From the NCBI GenBank assembly GCA_016284635.1, contig JAEEPF010000022.1, positions 1-32,946 of the forward strand: 32,946 bases of DNA. Reading direction: 5' to 3'. This document shows positions 15,810 through 24,990 of this stretch, in pieces. This DNA comes from Prevotella sp. GTDB lineage: Bacteria; Bacteroidota; Bacteroidia; Bacteroidales; Bacteroidaceae. The notes beneath the pieces are model-generated. The model saw nothing but the letters and a program-made list of their open reading frames with translations, did not search any database and had not been told where the DNA came from. The position numbers and the translations under genes are program-made. Each line of letters opens with the position of its first letter. Position 1 is the first letter of the stretch.

Positions 15810-17588
15810 ATGAAGAAAAAAATCCAGTTTAGTCTCGTCTATCGGGACATGTGGCAGAGTTCAGGCAAGTTCCAGCCCCGCAAGGACCAGTTGGAGCGCA
15901 TTGCCCCGGTGATCATCGATATGGGCTGCTTCGCCCGAGTGGAAACCAATGGTGGCGCCTTTGAGCAGGTGAACCTGATGGCGGGTGAGAACCCGAACCT
16001 CGCCGTGAGGGCCTTCTGTAAGCCCTTCAACGAGGTGGGCATCAAGACGCACATGCTCGACCGCGGTCTGAACGCCCTGCGAATGTATCCCGTGCCCGAC
16101 GACGTGCGCGCGTTGATGTATAAGGTGAAGCACGCCCAGGGTGTGGACATCACCCGTATCTTCTGCGGACTGAACGACACAAGAAACATCATCCCCAGCA
16201 TCAAGTGGGCGAAGGAGGGCGGTATGACGCCACAGGCTACACTCTGCATCACGACCTCTCCCGTGCATACCGTCGAGTATTACTCAAGGATTGCTGAGGA
16301 GGTGATCGCCGCAGGTGCGGAGGAAATCTGTCTGAAGGATATGGCCGGTATCGGACAGCCCGCTATGCTCGGCGCCCTGACGAAGGCCATCAAGACAAAG
16401 CACCCTGACATCATCGTGCAGTATCACGGTCACTCTGGCCCAGGCCTGTCGATGGCCTCGATCCTCGAGGTGTGTAACAACGGTGCCGACGTGATTGACA
16501 CCGCCATCGAACCGCTGTCGTGGGGTAAGGTGCATCCGGACATCATCTCCGTGCAGTCGATGCTGAAGAACGAGGGCTTCGAGGTGGCTGACCTGAATAT
16601 GAACGCATATATGCAGGCCCGTACGCTGACGCAGGAGTTCATCGACGACTGGCTCGGCTACTTCATCAACCCCGCCAACAAGCACATGAGCTCGCTGCTG
16701 CTCGGTTGCGGACTGCCTGGTGGTATGATGGGTTCGATGATGGCCGATCTTGGCGGTATCATGACGATGATCAACAAGCTGCGTGCCCAGAAGGGTGAGG
16801 CAGAGCTGACGATGGACGATATGCTCGTGAAGCTGTTCAACGAGGTGGAGTACGTATGGCCGAAGGTGGGTTATCCCCCATTGGTGACACCGTTCTCGCA
16901 GTACACAAAGAACATCGCCCTGATGAACCTCTTGACGATGGAGCAGGGCAAGGGCCGCTATGTGATGATGGACGACGCCATCTGGGGTATGATCCTCGGC
17001 AAGAGCGGCAAGGTGCCAGGCGAGATTGCTCCCGAACTGAAGGAACTGGCTGCACAGAAGAAACTGGAGTTCACGGATGTGGATCCCCATACGCTGCTCG
17101 ACAATGCCCTCGACGGCTTCCGCAAGGAGATGGACGAGAACGGCTGGGAATATGGTCCCGACGACGAGGAACTGTTCGAACTGGCTATGCACCCCGAGCA
17201 GTATCGTCCATTCAAGAGCGGTCAGGCGAAGAAGAACCTGCTGGCCGACATCCAGAAGGCGAAGGACGCAAAGCTGGGTGGTGGCAAGAAGATCTCTCAG
17301 GAGGAGATCGACGCCATCAAGCATGCGAAGGCCGACGCCGTGAAGTCTCCGTTAGCCGGACAGCTGATCTGGAGCTTTGGCGGCGAGGGCGTGCCTGCTG
17401 CTTGCATCGAGCCGTTCATCGGTCAGAAGTACAAGGAGGGCGACGTGTTCTGCTATCTCCAGACGAAGTGGGGCGAGATTGTCGAGATCCCCGCTGCTAT
17501 GGGTGGTAAGCTGGTGGACATCAGCGTGAAGCCTGGACAGCAGATCCGTCAGGGAGATACGATAGCTTGGATTGAACGTGAAGCGTAG
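15810..17588 (+). CDS. Oxaloacetate decarboxylase alpha-like carboxyltransferase with divergent biotinyl domain
   Basis: 592 aa. The N-terminal half is a DRE-TIM/HMGL-like barrel of the pyruvate carboxylase B / OadA type: YRDMWQS at residue 12 (metal-binding Asp), an LKDMAGIG block with the catalytic Lys, and QYHGHSGPGLS with the two metal-ligand His residues. The conserved carboxylase domain follows (about 290-460). A linker rich in Lys and Ala leads to a C-terminal biotinyl/lipoyl-like domain (about 513-592). The family transfers CO2 between oxaloacetate or pyruvate and biotin. Oddity: the usual EAMKM biotin site reads LQTKW; the Lys (about 553) is kept about 40 residues from the end. No beta or gamma subunit gene is adjacent. 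The exact substrate cannot be fixed from sequence. Confidence 0.87.
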   Translation: MKKKIQFSLVYRDMWQSSGKFQPRKDQLERIAPVIIDMGCFARVETNGGAFEQVNLMAGENPNLAVRAFCKPFNEVGIKTHMLDRGLNALRMYPVPDDVRALMYKVKHAQGVDITRIFCGLNDTRNIIPSIKWAKEGGMTPQATLCITTSPVHTVEYYSRIAEEVIAAGAEEICLKDMAGIGQPAMLGALTKAIKTKHPDIIVQYHGHSGPGLSMASILEVCNNGADVIDTAIEPLSWGKVHPDIISVQSMLKNEGFEVADLNMNAYMQARTLTQEFIDDWLGYFINPANKHMSSLLLGCGLPGGMMGSMMADLGGIMTMINKLRAQKGEAELTMDDMLVKLFNEVEYVWPKVGYPPLVTPFSQYTKNIALMNLLTMEQGKGRYVMMDDAIWGMILGKSGKVPGEIAPELKELAAQKKLEFTDVDPHTLLDNALDGFRKEMDENGWEYGPDDEELFELAMHPEQYRPFKSGQAKKNLLADIQKAKDAKLGGGKKISQEEIDAIKHAKADAVKSPLAGQLIWSFGGEGVPAACIEPFIGQKYKEGDVFCYLQTKWGEIVEIPAAMGGKLVDISVKPGQQIRQGDTIAWIEREA

Positions 17589-17596
17589 TATTTTCA

Positions 17597-17688
17597 GGCA
17601 CGGATTACACGGCTCTTTAATAAAGAGACACTGCTTTTCTTTGCAACCAGCCGTGTCTTTAATTCATTAAAGCCGTGAAATCCGTGCC
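17597..17688 (+). repeat. 92-bp imperfect palindrome between carboxylase and HD genes
   Basis: The outer arms GGCACGGATTACACGGCT and AGCCGTGAAATCCGTGCC pair with one mismatch and continue with CTTTAAT against ATTAAAG. An inner AGACAC/GTGTCT pair lies inside. It fills almost the entire intergenic gap. It may act as a transcription terminator or be a dispersed palindromic (REP/MITE-like) element; no coding capacity. Confidence 0.75.
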
Positions 17689-17701
17689 AAAGAAATAGAA
17701 T

Positions 17702-18238
17702 ATGGACTATCAGAAAATCATTGACAAATACTATCCTGAGGATGATGATCTCAGGAGACTTCTAATAATTCACAGTCGGCAGGTGGCGGATCGCTGCCTG
17801 CTGATTGCGAAGAAGCACCCGGAACTGAAACTGGACAGCGAGTTCCTCGAAGAAGCGGCGATGCTGCACGATATCGGCATCCGCGAGTGTGACGCGCCGG
17901 GCATCCACTGCCACGGCACGGAGCCCTATATCCGTCACGGTATCATCGGCGGACGGATGTTACGTGAGGATGGGTGGATTCGCCACGCGCGCGTGTGTGA
18001 AAGGCATACGGGCACAGGACTGACGGCGTGGGACATTGAGCAGCAGCAACTGCCCTTGCCCCACGAAGACTATATGCCTGAGGAGCTGGAGGAGCAGGTG
18101 GTGTGTTATGCGGATAAGTTCTATTCGAAGACCAGACCGGACAGCGAGCGTACTGTCGTAGAAGCGATGCGGGCGCTGGAGAAGTTCGGCTGGGACGGCA
18201 TCAAGCGGTTCCAGAAGTGGGTGGATATGTTTGAGTAA
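17702..18238 (+). CDS. HD-domain phosphohydrolase-like protein
   Basis: 178 aa, cytoplasmic, with the order of metal-binding residues of the HD superfamily: an early His in LIIHSRQVADRC (about residue 24), the HDIG pair in AAMLHDIGIRE (about 57-58), a later His in YIRHGIIGGRML, and ARVCERHTGTGL. This matches small HDIG-motif hydrolases of unknown substrate. The gene's stop codon TAA is part of the first unit of the tandem array that runs into the LptD gene downstream, and the two reading frames overlap or abut. Confidence 0.85.
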   Translation: MDYQKIIDKYYPEDDDLRRLLIIHSRQVADRCLLIAKKHPELKLDSEFLEEAAMLHDIGIRECDAPGIHCHGTEPYIRHGIIGGRMLREDGWIRHARVCERHTGTGLTAWDIEQQQLPLPHEDYMPEELEEQVVCYADKFYSKTRPDSERTVVEAMRALEKFGWDGIKRFQKWVDMFE

Positions 18239-18273
18239 GGAGTTAGGAGTAAAGGAGAGAAGGAGTAAAGGAG
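18236..18273 (+). repeat. 7/8-bp tandem array at the HD-gene stop and lptD 5' end
   Basis: Five units in a row: TAAGGAG, TTAGGAG, TAAAGGAG, AGAAGGAG, TAAAGGAG. The first includes the HD-gene stop codon. The same unit order occurs on the minus strand inside pepT (24618-24655). Confidence 0.85.
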
Positions 18274-18275
18274 AG

Positions 18276-21200
18276 TTGAGAGGGAAACACGCGGTCATAT
18301 GGCTATTGGGCGCCTTCATGCTGATGATGGCGTGTACGCCTGCGTCCCTGAGGTCGGATAAGAACCGCGAGAAAGGGGAGGAAAACGGAGCAGCTGCTGT
18401 TATACAGCAGCAAACCCAACAGGCTGCACCGATAAAACAGATGCCTGCGCTGCCAGATGTCAATGTGGCAATTCCAAGGGCCGATAGTCTGTTCCTGACA
18501 GAGATTTCTAATCATGAGATGCCGGAGGATAGCCTATTGACTGACGAGGTGTCCCGCGACAGCGTGCAGGCGGCGGTCGACGTGATCCGCGACGGCTTCA
18601 CGAAGGGCGACTCGCTGGTGATGCCGGCATCTCCCACGACGGTGCTCCAGGAGGCAGCAGCCAAACTGAAGCGCGACACGACGACGATGGACTCACTCGA
18701 ACTGGCCATCTGGAAGCACAATAAGGCTGTGGATGACTCGCTGGCTCTCGACAGCATCAACCGTAGCCGGAAAAGCGGCATCGACTCACCGGTGGAGTAT
18801 TCCGCCAACGACTCGCTGACCTACGAGGCCATCATCTCGCAGGCCAGGCTGTATGGCGACTCGAAGGTGAAGTACCAGAATATGGATCTGGCGAGTGAGA
18901 AGATCTTCATGAGCCTCGACAGTAATATCGTGCATGCGGAGGGTAGGCTCGACTCGACCACACAGCAGACCATCGGCTCGCCGGTGTTCAAAATGGGCAG
19001 CGACGAGTATCAGACGGGTCCGATGTCGTTCAACTTCAAGTCGAAGAAGGGCTTGATCAAGGATGTGTACACCCAACAGGACGACGGATTCCTGACCAGT
19101 GAGATATCGAAGCGCGGGCCTGACGGGGAGATGTATCTGCAGCACGGCCGCTATACGACCTGTGATGATCCGCATCCGGACTTCTATCTGGCGATGTCGC
19201 GTGCGAAGGTGCGGCCAGGAAAGGACGTGGTGTTCGGACCCACTTATCTTGTCGTGGCTGACGTGCCGTTACCGTTAGCTGTTCCCTACGGCTTCTTCCC
19301 CTTCACGAAGAGTTACTCCAGCGGACTGATCATGCCTACATATGGTGACGAGTCGGATAAGGGCTTCTATCTGCGTGACGGCGGCTATTATTTCGCCATC
19401 AGCGACAAGATGGACTTGAAGTTGCTGGGTGAGATTTATACGAAAGGCTCGTGGGGTGTTACTGCCACATCGAACTATCGGAAGCGCTACCGTTTCAGCG
19501 GCAGCTTCCTCATCAGTTACCAGAACTCCATCAGGGGCGAGAAGAATATGCCCGACTACCTGAAGACAACGGACCTCAAGTTGAATTGGAACCACACCCA
19601 GGACACGAAGGCCAATCCCTACCGCTCGTTCAATGCCCGCGTGAACTACTCCTCGACGTCCTATGACGCCAACAACCTCACCTCGATGTATAACCCCACA
19701 ACGAGGACGCAGTCGACGCGTACGTCGGCCGTGGGTTTTAATACGGGCTTCTCCAGCATCGGAATGTCAATCAACTCCTCATTCAACCTCACGCAGAACA
19801 TGCGCGACTCGACCCTGAGCGTAGAATTGCCAACGCTCGGCGTAACGATCTCACAGTTCTATCCCTTCAAACGGAAGAAGGCTGCGGGATCGGCTAAGTG
19901 GTATGAGAAGATCTCTATGTCTTATACTGGTACCTTCAAGAACCAGATTACCAACGTGAAGGAGGATCGGATTCTGCACACCAGCCTGGCCAAGGACTGG
20001 CAGAACGGTATGCAGCACACCATTCCCATCAAGGCTACCTTTTTGGCTTTTGGCTATCTGAATATCACCCCCAGTGTTAACTTCACCGACCGTACGCTGT
20101 TCAGGCGGGCTGAGAAATACTGGGACACTGACGCGCAGAAGGAGATAACGGACACGGTGACGGGATTCTATAATGTCTACGATTGGAACTTGTCACTCAA
20201 TGTCGACACGAAGCTCTATGGTTTCTATACCCCCAGCCGCAAACTCTTTGGCGATAAGATACAGGCCATCCGTCACGTCGTCACACCGTCTATCGGCTTC
20301 AGTTACGCACCGGACTTCGGCGACCCCTGTTACGGTTACTATAAGACCTATCAGAAGACGGATGCCGACGGTAATGTGTCGTATGTGGAGTACTCGCCCT
20401 ACGACATCTGTATCTACCGTGCTCCGAGCAAGGGTATGCGAGGAGAGGTCAGTTTCGACCTGAAGAACAACGTGGAGATGAAGGTCAAGTCTGACAAGGA
20501 TACGACAGGCTTCAAGAAGATCAGCCTGATCGACGAACTCTCGGCACACATGTCGTACAACTTCGCTGCGGACATCCGGCCGTTGAGTGACCTGAGAACC
20601 AACTTGAGACTGAAACTCACGAAATCGTATACACTGAATATTGCTGCCCAGTTCGCCTCGTATGTATATGAGGCCGACAGTGTGGGCGCCACGCCGCGAG
20701 TGAGTGAGCACACCACCTACTGGGGTCAGGGCAAGTGGGGACGCTGGCAGGGCATATCGCAAAATCTCGACTACAACCTGAACAACGAAAAGGTGATCAA
20801 GCTGTTTAAGCGCCTCACAGGTCAGAAGGTTGACGACGACAAGGACAAGAAGAAACGTAAGCAGGAGGACGATGATGATGAATGGGACACGGTGGACAGC
20901 AACGTGGACCTCGAAGCGGAGAAGGCGACGCACGCCAGGAATGAGAAGTCTAAGGCGGATACTGATGAGGATGGCTATATGAAGTTCAAGATGCCCTGGA
21001 GCCTGCATCTCGGCTACACCATCTCCATAAATGAGGACAGGGACAACAAGAAGTTCAACTACAACACGATGCGCTATCCCTACAAGATCAGCCAGACGCT
21101 GAACCTCAGCGGTAACTTGCAACTGAGCGACGGATGGAACATCGCCTTCAATTCCGGCTACGACTTCGACAACAAGAAGATCGCGATGACGCGTATGTCG

Positions 21201-21359
21201 CTCTCCCGCGACCTGCACTGTTTCAGTATGTCGTGCGACGTGATGCTGGCGCCTTACACCAGTTATAACTTCTCCTTCCGTTGTAATGCCTCGACGCTGA
21301 CCGATGCCCTGAAGTACGACAAGCGTTCCGGCAACACCAACGCCGTGCAGTGGTATTGA
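18276..21359 (+). CDS. LptD-like outer-membrane LPS assembly protein
   Basis: Very large outer-membrane protein of the Bacteroidetes LptD/OstA type. It has a low-complexity Ser/Asp-rich N-terminal region, then an OstA-like periplasmic part (about KVKYQNMDLASEKIFMS through GLIKDVYT and GPTYLVVADVPLPLAVPYG), then a long beta-barrel with alternating aromatic strands, ending in an aromatic residue region (AVQWY). An acidic/basic insert KDKKKRKQEDDDDEW lies in a late loop. LptD inserts lipopolysaccharide into the outer leaflet. The ORF opens at a TTG (18231) within the tandem array. I prefer the in-frame TTG at 18276, which gives a compact signal sequence (RGKHAVIWLLGAFMLMMAC, possibly a lipobox), 1027 aa. 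No in-frame ATG precedes the hydrophobic segment. Confidence 0.85.
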   Translation: MRGKHAVIWLLGAFMLMMACTPASLRSDKNREKGEENGAAAVIQQQTQQAAPIKQMPALPDVNVAIPRADSLFLTEISNHEMPEDSLLTDEVSRDSVQAAVDVIRDGFTKGDSLVMPASPTTVLQEAAAKLKRDTTTMDSLELAIWKHNKAVDDSLALDSINRSRKSGIDSPVEYSANDSLTYEAIISQARLYGDSKVKYQNMDLASEKIFMSLDSNIVHAEGRLDSTTQQTIGSPVFKMGSDEYQTGPMSFNFKSKKGLIKDVYTQQDDGFLTSEISKRGPDGEMYLQHGRYTTCDDPHPDFYLAMSRAKVRPGKDVVFGPTYLVVADVPLPLAVPYGFFPFTKSYSSGLIMPTYGDESDKGFYLRDGGYYFAISDKMDLKLLGEIYTKGSWGVTATSNYRKRYRFSGSFLISYQNSIRGEKNMPDYLKTTDLKLNWNHTQDTKANPYRSFNARVNYSSTSYDANNLTSMYNPTTRTQSTRTSAVGFNTGFSSIGMSINSSFNLTQNMRDSTLSVELPTLGVTISQFYPFKRKKAAGSAKWYEKISMSYTGTFKNQITNVKEDRILHTSLAKDWQNGMQHTIPIKATFLAFGYLNITPSVNFTDRTLFRRAEKYWDTDAQKEITDTVTGFYNVYDWNLSLNVDTKLYGFYTPSRKLFGDKIQAIRHVVTPSIGFSYAPDFGDPCYGYYKTYQKTDADGNVSYVEYSPYDICIYRAPSKGMRGEVSFDLKNNVEMKVKSDKDTTGFKKISLIDELSAHMSYNFAADIRPLSDLRTNLRLKLTKSYTLNIAAQFASYVYEADSVGATPRVSEHTTYWGQGKWGRWQGISQNLDYNLNNEKVIKLFKRLTGQKVDDDKDKKKRKQEDDDDEWDTVDSNVDLEAEKATHARNEKSKADTDEDGYMKFKMPWSLHLGYTISINEDRDNKKFNYNTMRYPYKISQTLNLSGNLQLSDGWNIAFNSGYDFDNKKIAMTRMSLSRDLHCFSMSCDVMLAPYTSYNFSFRCNASTLTDALKYDKRSGNTNAVQWY

Positions 21360-21374
21360 CGCCGCAGTAATCAT

Positions 21375-21409
21375 AAAGTTCAAAGTTCAAAGTTTAAAGT
21401 TCAAAGTTC
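21375..21409 (+). repeat. Heptanucleotide array, 5 x AAAGTTC, before the Kef-type gene
   Basis: Five units of AAAGTTC (the third ends in T) followed by AAAATAC directly against the ATG at 21417. It occupies most of the 57-bp gap after lptD. Confidence 0.9.
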
Positions 21410-21416
21410 AAAATAC

Positions 21417-23675
21417 ATGTCAGAGATTCCTGAATTGATTAATGACCTTGCGCTCATCCTTGTGGTGGCAGGCATTGTGACACTGATTTTCAAGCGGCTC
21501 AAGCAACCGTTAGTGCTGGGATATATCGTTGCCGGTTTCCTGGTCAGTCCCAATATGCCCTACACGGCATCGGTGGTCGATCACGCCAGCGTGCACCTCT
21601 GGGCAGACATCGGCGTGATGTTCCTGTTGTTCTCGTTGGGTCTCGACTTCTCGTTCAAGAAGATCCTGAAGATGGGTGCCTCGCCGATCATCTCCACCTG
21701 TACCATCATCTTCTTTATGTCGATGCTGGGTGTGTTGGTGGGTCAGGCTTTCCACTGGAGCAAGATGGACTGCATCTTCCTCGGCGGTATGCTGGCGATG
21801 TCATCGACGACGATCATCTATAAAGCCTTCGACGACCTGGGACTGCGACAGCAGCAGTTCGCCGGAATGGTGATGAGCGTGCTGATACTGGAGGATATCC
21901 TCGCCATTGTGATGATGGTGATGCTGAGTGCCGTCGCCAGCGGCAATGACTTGGAAGGCGGTCAGATGATTGAGGCCATCATGAAGATTGCCTTCTTCCT
22001 AATCCTCTGGCTCGTGGTGGGTATCTTTGCCATCCCGCTGTTCCTCCGTCGAGTGCGCAGTCTCATCAATAACGAGGTGCTGCTGGTGGTGTCGCTGGGA
22101 CTCTGCTGTGCGATGGCTGTGTTCTCTACGAAGGTGGGCTTCAGCTCGGCTTTCGGCGCGTTTATCATGGGTAGCATTCTGGCAGAGACGGTCGAGGCAG
22201 AGCGCATCGAGAAACTGGTGGAGCCGGTGAAGAACCTCTTTGGTGCCATCTTCTTTGTGTCGGTGGGTATGCTCGTCGATCCGAAGATCCTGGTAGACTA
22301 TGCCCTGCCTATCCTGTTGCTGGTGCTGACGATTCTCGTAGGTCAGGCGGTCTTCGGCACGATATCGTTTATGCTGGGTGGTGAGTCGCTGAAGTCGGCC
22401 ATGCGCTGTGGATTCTCGATGGCGCAAATTGGTGAGTTCTCGTTCATCATCGCCTCGCTGGGCCTGTCGCTGGGAGTCATCAGCGATTTCCTCTATCCTG
22501 TGGTCGTGGCTGTGTCTGTCACCACCACGTTCCTTACGCCGTATATGATCCGTCTGGCTACGCCGGCATACAACAGACTCGAACGGCATCTGCCCAAGAA
22601 ACTGATCCTGTCGCTGAACCATCTGTCGATGAGTCATGAGCACACACAGCAGCAGAGCAACTGGAAGCGGTTGCTGACGCAGATGACCATCAATACCATA
22701 GTCTATTCTATTCTTTCGTCGGCGGCCATCGCTTTGATGTTCACCTTCGCACTGCCCTTTATGCACACGCTGCTGCCTGGACAGGAACTGCGGCCATACG
22801 CCAATGCCATCACGGGCATCCTGACGATCATCATCATCGCACCGTTCCTGCGGGCAATGGTGATGAAGAAGAACAAAAGCGAAGAGTTCAAGGCGCTGTG
22901 GGCAGAGAGCAACCGTAACCGTCTGCCGCTGCTCTTCACCATCCTCGTGCGTGTGATTATTGCTGTGGCTTTCATCTTCTATGTGTGCAACTATCTGACG
23001 CACTTCGCCAGTGCCCTGCTGATCTGCTTTGGCATCGTCGTCGTGGTGGGCATAGTATTCTCCCGTTGGATCAAGCATCGAAGCATCACGCTCGAACGCC
23101 TCTTCATCCAGAACCTGCGTTCACGGGAGATCGAGGCACAGGTGCACGGCAAGAAGCGTCCGTTGTATGAGGGACGTCTGCTCGACCGTGATGTCCATAT
23201 CGCTGACTTTGAGGTGCCTGCGGATTCACTGTGGATGGGTCAGTCGCTGAAGCAGTTGAACCTGGGACAGAAGTATGGCGTGCTGATCAGCAGTATCATG
23301 CGTGGTGGGCGACGGGTGAACATCCCTGATGGCGATTATGTCGTTTTCCCCTACGATGTGCTCCAGGCGATTGGTAGCGACGCGCAGTTCACGACATTCC
23401 GCGATGCGCTCGAAAAGGAACGCTTCGGCGAGGATCCGGATGTGGAGATGCGCGAGATGAAACTGCGTCAGCTGGTCATTGGCAGCGACAGTCCGTTCAT
23501 CGGCAAGACGCTCATCGAGAGTGGCATCCGCGACCTCTACAGTTGTATGGTCGTCGGCTTGGAGGAGGGAAAGGAGAGCCTGTCCGCTTTCCGTCCGAAC
23601 CGCCGCTTCCAGGAAGGAGACATCATCTGGGTGGTTGGTGAACTGGAGGCGCTCGATGCCCTAATGAAGGCGTAG
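21417..23675 (+). CDS. Kef-type monovalent cation:proton antiporter (CPA2)
   Basis: 752 aa. Residues 1-385 form the CPA2 exchanger domain (PLVLGYIVAGFLVSP, LGLDFSFKKI, the AMSSTTIIYKAFDDLG block, FGAFIMGSILAET, FFVSVGMLVDP), about twelve membrane segments. About five further membrane segments follow (about 415-555). The C-terminus carries two RCK-C/TrkA-C-like domains (about 585-660 and 680-750: DSPFIGKTLIESGI, GDIIWVVGE). The nucleotide-binding RCK-N domain usual in KefB/C is absent. It likely exchanges K+ or Na+ for H+ under ligand control. A heptanucleotide array precedes the start and a second one follows the stop. Confidence 0.92.
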   Translation: MSEIPELINDLALILVVAGIVTLIFKRLKQPLVLGYIVAGFLVSPNMPYTASVVDHASVHLWADIGVMFLLFSLGLDFSFKKILKMGASPIISTCTIIFFMSMLGVLVGQAFHWSKMDCIFLGGMLAMSSTTIIYKAFDDLGLRQQQFAGMVMSVLILEDILAIVMMVMLSAVASGNDLEGGQMIEAIMKIAFFLILWLVVGIFAIPLFLRRVRSLINNEVLLVVSLGLCCAMAVFSTKVGFSSAFGAFIMGSILAETVEAERIEKLVEPVKNLFGAIFFVSVGMLVDPKILVDYALPILLLVLTILVGQAVFGTISFMLGGESLKSAMRCGFSMAQIGEFSFIIASLGLSLGVISDFLYPVVVAVSVTTTFLTPYMIRLATPAYNRLERHLPKKLILSLNHLSMSHEHTQQQSNWKRLLTQMTINTIVYSILSSAAIALMFTFALPFMHTLLPGQELRPYANAITGILTIIIIAPFLRAMVMKKNKSEEFKALWAESNRNRLPLLFTILVRVIIAVAFIFYVCNYLTHFASALLICFGIVVVVGIVFSRWIKHRSITLERLFIQNLRSREIEAQVHGKKRPLYEGRLLDRDVHIADFEVPADSLWMGQSLKQLNLGQKYGVLISSIMRGGRRVNIPDGDYVVFPYDVLQAIGSDAQFTTFRDALEKERFGEDPDVEMREMKLRQLVIGSDSPFIGKTLIESGIRDLYSCMVVGLEEGKESLSAFRPNRRFQEGDIIWVVGELEALDALMKA

Positions 23676-23677
23676 AC

Positions 23678-23712
23678 CTCCTGACTCCAGACTCCTGACT
23701 CCTGGCTCCTCA
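23678..23712 (+). repeat. Heptanucleotide array, 5 x CTCCTGA-type, between convergent genes
   Basis: CTCCTGA, CTCCAGA, CTCCTGA, CTCCTGG, CTCCTCA: five uninterrupted 7-bp units. They fill the 34-bp gap between the Kef-type gene and pepT and touch the pepT stop codon. Confidence 0.9.
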
Positions 23713-24990
23713 AAGATTAAACCCCGCCGTCAGTTCACAGATCCTGACAATCACCTCGACGGCCTTCTGCATCGACTGTATGCTCACAAACTCATACGGG
23801 CCGTGGAAGTTCACGCCGCCGGCGAAGATGTTGGGGCAGGGGAGACCGCGGAATGACAGTTGGGCACCGTCTGTACCCCCACGGATGGGCTTCACCTTTG
23901 GAGCCACACCGCAGTCCTGCATGGCGTGCAGCACGAGGTCGATGACGTGCATCTGAGGATCGATCTTCTCCTTCATGTTGTAGTATTGGTCAGAGACTTC
24001 GCAGGTGACCGTTCCCTCGCCGTATGTCTCGTTCATCTGCTCTGCGCACTTCTGGATCGTGCGCTTGCGGTCTTCGAAGCGTTCACGGTCGTGGTCGCGA
24101 ATGATGTAGTTCAGTTTGGCGTTTTCCACGTTGGCCTGCATACCTGTCAGGTGGTAGAAACCCTGGTAGCCTTCCGTCTGCTCAGGTGTCTCTTCTGCCG
24201 GCAGCATCGCCACGAACTCTGCCGCCAGACGACAGGCATTCACCATCTTACCCTTCGCATAGCCCGGATGCACGCTTACACCTTTTATATATATCTTAGC
24301 GCTGGCAGCGTTGAAGTTCTCAAACTCCAGTTCGCCCACGTCGCCGCCGTCCATCGTATAGGCCCAGTCGCAGCCGAATTTATCCACATCGAAGTGGTGG
24401 GCGCCCATGCCGATCTCCTCGTCAGGATTGAAGGCGATGCGGATGTCGCCGTGCTTTACTTCTGGATGATCCCTCAGCCAGCACATCGCCTCGACGATCT
24501 CTGCGATGCCCGCCTTGTCGTCAGCGCCCAAGAGCGTTTGGCCGTCAGTCACGATGAGGTCTTCGCCTATATGGCTCAGCAACTCCGGGAATCGCTGTGG
24601 CGACATGATGATTTGATCTCCTTCTCTACTTACTCCTTCTCTCCTTACTCCTAACAATATCTCCGATCCGTCGTAGTTGCGCACGATCTGTGGCTTGATG
24701 TCTGCTCCTGAGCAGTCTGGGCTCGTGTCGTAATGTGAGATAAAGCCGATGGTGGGAATCGGTTGTGATGATTTGCTATCCGCCCCTTTCATGTTCGACT
24801 TCAACGTGGCATAGAGATAGCCCTTGTCGTCGAGCTCGACGTTGCTCAAGCTCTCGTGTTCCAGTTCCTTTTTCAGGTACTCCGCAAACACCAGTTGTTT
24901 GGCGGTACTCGGCACCGTCTGGCTGTCCTCAGCCGACTGCGTGTCAAACTTCGTGTAATTTAAAAATCTTTCTGTAATATCCATTGTCAT
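23710..24990 (-). CDS. pepT: Peptidase T (tripeptide aminopeptidase)
   Basis: 426 aa, M20 metallopeptidase. The di-zinc site motifs are intact: SHYDTSPD (about residues 90-97), [44 protein letters not shown] and [25 protein letters not shown]. It removes N-terminal residues from tripeptides in the cytoplasm. Oddity: between YDGSEILL and QIIMSP a stretch [12 protein letters not shown] is encoded by a 7/8-bp tandem array, in frame, in a surface-loop position before the catalytic Asp block. The start at 24990 (MTMD) or the second ATG at 24984 are both possible. It lies 10 bp behind the GH3 gene and is probably co-transcribed with it. Confidence 0.95.
   Translation of the reverse strand: MTMDITERFLNYTKFDTQSAEDSQTVPSTAKQLVFAEYLKKELEHESLSNVELDDKGYLYATLKSNMKGADSKSSQPIPTIGFISHYDTSPDCSGADIKPQIVRNYDGSEILLGVRREGVSREGDQIIMSPQRFPELLSHIGEDLIVTDGQTLLGADDKAGIAEIVEAMCWLRDHPEVKHGDIRIAFNPDEEIGMGAHHFDVDKFGCDWAYTMDGGDVGELEFENFNAASAKIYIKGVSVHPGYAKGKMVNACRLAAEFVAMLPAEETPEQTEGYQGFYHLTGMQANVENAKLNYIIRDHDRERFEDRKRTIQKCAEQMNETYGEGTVTCEVSDQYYNMKEKIDPQMHVIDLVLHAMQDCGVAPKVKPIRGGTDGAQLSFRGLPCPNIFAGGVNFHGPYEFVSIQSMQKAVEVIVRICELTAGFNL
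24618..24655 (-). repeat. 7/8-bp tandem array translated within pepT
   Basis: On the minus strand: TTAGGAG, TAAGGAG, AGAAGGAG, TAAGTAG, AGAAGGAG. The order of units matches the array at 18236-18273. It keeps the pepT frame and encodes [11 protein letters not shown]. Confidence 0.88.

Noticed and set aside
16284-17324. 346-aa minus-strand ORF
   Set aside because: Lies fully antisense to the conserved carboxylase; the product is a His/Leu-rich shadow.
20193-21383. 396-aa minus-strand ORF
   Set aside because: Antisense to the LptD-like barrel; no recognisable features.
21999-23078. 359-aa minus-strand ORF
   Set aside because: Shadow of the Kef-type antiporter; composition rich in His/Gln/Arg, typical of antisense to membrane proteins.
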